Shown here piece after piece: positions 60,202 through 64,000 of a DNA stretch of 64,000 nt. Source of the DNA: Clostridiaceae bacterium (GTDB lineage: Bacteria; Bacillota; Clostridia; Peptostreptococcales; Natronincolaceae). The stretch lies in NCBI GenBank assembly GCA_018432235.1, contig JAHDLO010000011.1, forward strand, positions 111,577 to 175,576, given 5' to 3'. The notes beneath the pieces were generated by a model that was not told where the DNA came from, ran no database searches, and saw only the letters and a list, made by a program, of their open reading frames with translations. The translations under genes were made by a program, and so were the position numbers. Every line of letters begins with the position of its first letter. The stretch's first letter is position 1.

Positions 60202-61881
60202 ATGTTCGAAAAAGAGAAGCTGGACCAGCAAAAGGAGAAGGACAAAGGCTGGAATGAGAACAAGGTAGAAAAGGTTCTTAGTAAATTTCCAGAAAGACGC
60301 AAGCAGTTCGTTACAGGCTCTAATTTAAAGGTTAAAAGACTTTATACACCTGCAGACGTAGAAGCTCTGGATTATGACGGGGATCTGGGCTACCCTGGAC
60401 AATATCCCTTTACTAGAGGTGTTCAACCTACCATGTACAGAGGTAAGTTTTGGACTATGCGACAATATGCAGGTTTTGCAACGGCTGAGGAGTCAAATAA
60501 GAGATATAAATATTTGCTGGAACAGGGTCAAACGGGACTATCGGTAGCCTTCGACCTGCCTACTCAGATTGGTTATGATTCCGATCATTCATTATCTGAG
60601 GGTGAGGTTGGAAAGGTTGGCGTTGCCATAGACTCCCTGAAGGACATGGAGATTTTATTTGATGGTATACCATTAGATAAGGTTAGTACGTCAATGACTA
60701 TAAATGCGCCTGCTTCTGTTTTGCTGGCAATGTATATCGCAGTTGCGGAAAAGCAGGGTGTAGCTGCTGATCAGCTTAGGGGTACTATTCAAAATGATAT
60801 ATTAAAGGAATACATAGCAAGGGGAACATATATATTTCCAACGGCGCCTTCCATGAGACTGATAACAGATATTTTTGAGTACTGTTCACAGGAGGTTCCA
60901 AACTGGAATACCATCAGTATTTCAGGCTACCACATCAGAGAGGCAGGTTCTTCAGCGGTACAGGAGGTTGCTTTTACTCTTGCAAACGGTATCGCGTATG
61001 TGGAAGCAGCAATTAAGGCAGGTTTGGATGTGGATACCTTTGCTCCGAGACTATCCTTTTTCTTCAATGCCCACAATGATTTACTGGAGGAGGTAGCAAA
61101 ATTTAGAGCCGCCAGAAGATTATGGGCTAAAATTATGAAGGAAAGATTCAAGGCGAAGAGCGAAAAATCCATGCAGCTTAAATTCCATACCCAAACAGGC
61201 GGATCAACCTTAACTGCACAACAGCCGGACAATAACATTGTCAGGGTTGCAATTCAGACGCTTGCAGCAGTGTTGGGCGGAACACAATCCCTTCACACCA
61301 ATTCTAAGGACGAGGCACTGGCTCTTCCTACAGAAGACAGCGTACGTATAGCCCTGAGAACCCAACAGATAGTGGCATATGAAAGTGGTGTTGCGGAGAC
61401 CATCGATCCGCTGGCAGGCTCCTTCTACATCGAAAATCTAACTAACACAATTGAGCAGGAGGCCATGGCCTATATTGAAAAAATAGATGCATTAGGTGGG
61501 TCACCACAAGCTATTGAGAAGGGCTTTATTCAAAAAGAAATTATGGATAGCTCCTACGAATATCAAAAGCAGATTGAAAGCGGAGACCGAATTGTGGTCG
61601 GTATGAATAAATTCCAGGTCAAAGAGGCTGCTCCTAAGGGCTTGCTGAGGGTAGATCCATCTGTAGGAGAGCTTCAAAAGGATAAGATTAGACAGCTGAA
61701 GGCTGAAAGAGATAATTCATTGACGGAGGCTAAGCTTGCCGAATTAAGGAAGGCAGCCGTAGGGACTGAAAACCTGATGCCATTTATCCTTGAGGCAGTT
61801 AGAGCTTATGCTACCTTGGGTGAAGTCTGTGGTGTGTTGAGAGAGGTCTTTGGTGAATATCAGCAAAGTGTAATTTTATAG
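60202..61881 (+). CDS. mcmA1: Methylmalonyl-CoA mutase, catalytic (large) subunit
   Basis: A 559-residue TIM-barrel subunit lacking the B12 domain, which is encoded by the next gene. [21 protein letters not shown] near 70-90 (read as [12 protein letters not shown] and WTMRQYAGF) contains the Tyr, and [17 protein letters not shown] the Arg, that from memory favour methylmalonyl-CoA over isobutyryl- or hydroxyisobutyryl-Co[16 protein letters not shown] and [13 protein letters not shown] are also typical. It rearranges succinyl-CoA and (R)-methylmalonyl-CoA. AAGGAGGATTTTAA precedes the ATG. First gene of mutase-B12 subunit-meaB-epimerase-decarboxylase. Confidence 0.94.
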   Translation: MFEKEKLDQQKEKDKGWNENKVEKVLSKFPERRKQFVTGSNLKVKRLYTPADVEALDYDGDLGYPGQYPFTRGVQPTMYRGKFWTMRQYAGFATAEESNKRYKYLLEQGQTGLSVAFDLPTQIGYDSDHSLSEGEVGKVGVAIDSLKDMEILFDGIPLDKVSTSMTINAPASVLLAMYIAVAEKQGVAADQLRGTIQNDILKEYIARGTYIFPTAPSMRLITDIFEYCSQEVPNWNTISISGYHIREAGSSAVQEVAFTLANGIAYVEAAIKAGLDVDTFAPRLSFFFNAHNDLLEEVAKFRAARRLWAKIMKERFKAKSEKSMQLKFHTQTGGSTLTAQQPDNNIVRVAIQTLAAVLGGTQSLHTNSKDEALALPTEDSVRIALRTQQIVAYESGVAETIDPLAGSFYIENLTNTIEQEAMAYIEKIDALGGSPQAIEKGFIQKEIMDSSYEYQKQIESGDRIVVGMNKFQVKEAAPKGLLRVDPSVGELQKDKIRQLKAERDNSLTEAKLAELRKAAVGTENLMPFILEAVRAYATLGEVCGVLREVFGEYQQSVIL

Positions 61882-61914
61882 ATCCTATGAAAAAGATTGA
61901 GGGAGGTTTATTCA

Positions 61915-62316
61915 ATGGAAAGACCAATTCGAGTGTTAGTTGCTAAGCCTGGGCTGGATGGACATGACAGAGGGGCTAAGGTGATAGCAAGAGCTTTAAG
62001 AGATGCGGGTATGGAGGTTATATATACAGGCTTAAGACAAACGCCAGAGCAAATTGTAAATGCTGCGATACAAGAGGATGTAGACGTCGTTGCCCTAAGT
62101 ATTTTATCAGGAGCCCATAATCACCTGCTGCCAAAGGTTGTGGAGCTATTGAAGGATGAGGCGGTTTATGACGAGATGCTGGTTATAGGGGGCGGCGTTA
62201 TTCCTGATGAGGACATTCCCTTCCTAAAGGAAAAGGGGCTGGCAGAAATCTTTACTCCCGGCACACCAACACAGGTAACTATAGATTTTATTAAAGGAAA
62301 TTTAAAAAGAGCGTAA
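61915..62316 (+). CDS. mcmA2: Methylmalonyl-CoA mutase, cobalamin-binding subunit
   Basis: A 133-residue B12-binding Rossmann domain. [20 protein letters not shown] (near 5-24) carries the DxHxxG motif whose His coordinates cobalt; [14 protein letters not shown] and GGGVIPDED complete the family pattern. It docks on the catalytic subunit to make the active mutase. ATG 61915 follows GAGGGAGGTTTATTCA; the frame is open six codons upstream without a better site. Confidence 0.94.
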   Translation: MERPIRVLVAKPGLDGHDRGAKVIARALRDAGMEVIYTGLRQTPEQIVNAAIQEDVDVVALSILSGAHNHLLPKVVELLKDEAVYDEMLVIGGGVIPDEDIPFLKEKGLAEIFTPGTPTQVTIDFIKGNLKRA

Positions 62317-62386
62317 ATACTAATAGCCGGCTGGGGAGACAAACGCCTTCCCAGCTGTGTAAATCAAGCTTTAAGGTGGTGAGGCA

Positions 62387-63316
62387 ATGGATTTAGCAAA
62401 TAGGCTGCTTAATCAGGACAAAAGGGCCGCTGCACGTTTAATAACCATGATTGAGAATAACGAACCTGAGGCAATCGCCATCATTTCAGAGCTATATCAG
62501 CATACCGGTAAGGCTCGTGTTATAGGAATAACAGGACCACCAGGAGCTGGAAAGAGCACCCTGACGGATAAGCTGGCTAAAGGACTGCGGCGGCAGGGGA
62601 AAACAGTGGCAATCATTGCTATAGATCCCACCAGCCCCTTTACAGGGGGATCAATATTAGGGGACCGTGTCAGAATGACGGATTTATATACGGATCCTGG
62701 TATCTTTATCAGGAGCATGGGAACTAGGGGGCATCTAGGCGGGTTGTCGAGGGCAACCATGGGAGCCGCTAAGGTTTTAGATATATATGGCTTTGATTAT
62801 ATTTTTATTGAGACGGTAGGCGTAGGGCAGTCAGAGGTAGATATTGTAAAAGCAGCCGATACCGTGCTTATGGTAATGGTACCAGGGTTGGGTGATGATA
62901 TTCAGGCTATTAAGGCAGGAATAATGGAAATTGGCGATGTTTTTGTTATCAACAAAGCTGACCGTGAAGGGGCCGACAGAACTAAGGTGGAGATTGAAAT
63001 GATGCTGGACTTTAATCATTCAGACTGGAGACCGCCGGTAACTAAGGCCGTGGCGATGGAGAACAAGGGAATAGATGAGCTGATAGAAAATATAGAAGCC
63101 CATATGGCATATATGGTCAGCAGTGGCGGCTATTTAGAGAGACGGATAAAAAATTGTCAAGCTGAGATTATTGAGTTAACCCAGCAAAGCCTGTTGGAGA
63201 GGCTGTTGGGTAAGGAGGAAAATAGAGCGGAAATCAGGGGACTGGCTGAAAAAGCTGCCATGAGGCAGATGGACCCCTATACCATAAGCAATCAGCTGTT
63301 GGAAAAGATGGTTTAA
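62387..63316 (+). CDS. meaB: MeaB, G-protein chaperone of methylmalonyl-CoA mutase
   Basis: A 309-residue SIMIBI-class GTPase (MeaB/ArgK). Walker [18 protein letters not shown] is near 46-62, [19 protein letters not shown] follows (read as [15 protein letters not shown]), [12 protein letters not shown] is the switch region and NKADREGAD the base-recognition motif. It loads and protects adenosylcobalamin in the mutase. GGTGGTGAGGCA precedes the ATG; 70 bp after the B12 subunit gene. Confidence 0.94.
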   Translation: MDLANRLLNQDKRAAARLITMIENNEPEAIAIISELYQHTGKARVIGITGPPGAGKSTLTDKLAKGLRRQGKTVAIIAIDPTSPFTGGSILGDRVRMTDLYTDPGIFIRSMGTRGHLGGLSRATMGAAKVLDIYGFDYIFIETVGVGQSEVDIVKAADTVLMVMVPGLGDDIQAIKAGIMEIGDVFVINKADREGADRTKVEIEMMLDFNHSDWRPPVTKAVAMENKGIDELIENIEAHMAYMVSSGGYLERRIKNCQAEIIELTQQSLLERLLGKEENRAEIRGLAEKAAMRQMDPYTISNQLLEKMV

Positions 63317-63339
63317 TTCAAATTTTGGGAGGTGCTGTG

Positions 63340-63747
63340 ATGAAGGTGCTTAAGTTGGATCATATAGGAATTGCGGTAAAGGATTTACAGGAGTCTCTAA
63401 AGTTTTATGAGGAAATTCTGGGTTTAAAGTGTGAAGGTACTGAGGTTGTGGAGGAGCAAAAGGTTAGGGTGGCTTTTTTACCTGTGGGTGACACAGAGGT
63501 TGAACTGTTGGAATCAACTGAAGAGGATGGGCCCATTGCAAAATTCATAGAGAAAAAGGGAGAAGGCATTCAGCATTTAGCCTTCAGGGTTGACAATATC
63601 GAGGCTGCAATCGAAGAAATGAAGGAAAAGGGCGTAAGGATGATTGACGAAAAACCCAGATACGGTGCCGGTGGTGCCAAAATCGCCTTCTGCCATCCTA
63701 AGAGTACCAATGGGATATTGGTGGAGTTAAGCGAAAGAAATGGGTAG
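63340..63747 (+). CDS. mce: Methylmalonyl-CoA epimerase
   Basis: A 135-residue vicinal-oxygen-chelate protein: [20 protein letters not shown] at the start (metal His), [33 protein letters not shown] (second metal His) and [16 protein letters not shown] at the end (metal Glu). It interconverts (S)- and (R)-methylmalonyl-CoA, linking mutase to decarboxylase. ATG 63340 follows GGGAGGTG; an in-frame start five codons earlier overlaps that site. Confidence 0.94.
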   Translation: MKVLKLDHIGIAVKDLQESLKFYEEILGLKCEGTEVVEEQKVRVAFLPVGDTEVELLESTEEDGPIAKFIEKKGEGIQHLAFRVDNIEAAIEEMKEKGVRMIDEKPRYGAGGAKIAFCHPKSTNGILVELSERNG

Positions 63748-63802
63748 TTACTATTTTAAATAGTTTACTTTATACTATTTTATTACAATAGGAGGGTTCA
63801 TA

Positions 63803-64000
63803 ATGGCGGGAAACAAGTTGGATCAGCTGAAGGAGCTGAGGGGCAAGATTGAGCTGGGTGGAGGTCAAAAGAGAATTGACAGCCAGCATGAAAAGGGTAA
63901 ATTAACTGCCCGAGAAAGAATTAATTTATTGTTTGACGAAGGTACCTTTGTTGAATTGGATGCCTTTGTTAAGCACAGATGCGTGAACTTTGGCATGGAG
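63803..64000 (+). CDS. mmdA: Methylmalonyl-CoA decarboxylase / propionyl-CoA carboxylase alpha (carboxyltransferase) subunit, N-terminal part
   Basis: The last 66 codons of the window begin [20 protein letters not shown] after ATAGGAGGGTTCATA and continue [20 protein letters not shown], then DAFVKHRC. This is the N-terminus of the biotin-dependent carboxyltransferase family (MmdA/PccB, about 510 residues). In an anaerobe next to mutase and epimerase it is likely the Na+-pumping methylmalonyl-CoA decarboxylase subunit; the membrane and biotin subunits would lie beyond the window. Truncated only by the window end. Confidence 0.9.
   Translation, partial: MAGNKLDQLKELRGKIELGGGQKRIDSQHEKGKLTARERINLLFDEGTFVELDAFVKHRCVNFGME

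Overview
The window looks like a chromosome segment of an anaerobic, endospore-forming Clostridia bacterium. The evidence is low-to-moderate GC, strong AGGAGG ribosome sites, several TTG/GTG starts, spore genes (SipL-like, GerK-type receptor, SpoIIR, a small acid-soluble spore protein, YabS/YabT relatives), arginine deiminase fermentation, a methylmalonyl-CoA route, an NhaC-type Na+/H+ antiporter and two in-frame UGA (selenocysteine) genes. An Alkaliphilus/Natronincola-like relative fits best, but that is inference from gene content.

Layout. 1-2130: tail of an arsenic operon (arsD end, ArsA ATPase as two separate half-size genes, and only the last 45 codons of an acr3 arsenite pump). 2290-4557: chemoreceptor. 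4570-9156: phosphate operon pstSCAB-phoU behind four TAACA repeats at exact 11-bp spacing (PhoP box). 9217-11900, minus strand: three-domain FMN-binding lipoprotein and NhaC antiporter; the antiporter has a clear promoter and a leader that can form a pseudoknot. 12362-13020: two convergent small selenoprotein genes (HesB/IscA-like with Sec32, thioredoxin-like with Cys10-Sec11) sharing one bidirectional terminator; both are missed by standard ORF calling. 13120-13371: palindrome and repeat cluster. 13444-16649: universal stress protein, tiny zinc-ribbon protein, SpoIID-amidase fusion, veg with tandem promoters. 17081-20473: arcA, argF/arcB, arcC. 20755-27358: cell-wall/SLH protein, SipL-like protein, ispE, gntR, nucleotidyltransferase. 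27698-32930: germination receptor operon, spoIIR, SASP.

33008-40923: ddl, a DUF1934 protein, glycerate kinase, then a T-box RNA controlling archaeal-type aspS2-gatCAB. Its specifier reads GAAC, in which Glu (GAA) and Asn (AAC) codons overlap, fitting an operon that makes Asn-tRNA and Gln-tRNA by transamidation. 41040-51970: PrcB/Gmad2 lipoprotein, DUF4097 protein, a MITE-like element, a nitrilase-NUDIX fusion with a possible structured leader, THUMP methyltransferase, and the yabS-yabT-tilS-ftsH block without hpt. 52349-64000: a dicarboxylate/propionate locus with two transporters, two copies of a DUF3870 gene, CoA-transferase, two-subunit fumarase, two-subunit B12-dependent methylmalonyl-CoA mutase, MeaB, epimerase and the start of the decarboxylase/carboxylase alpha subunit. 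Together these would interconvert malate/fumarate, succinyl-CoA, methylmalonyl-CoA and propionyl-CoA.

Most worth following up: the convergent selenoprotein pair, the overlapping-codon T-box, the NhaC leader, the duplicated DUF3870 units in the propionate locus, and the related MITE-like elements around 43.1 and 59.8 kb.
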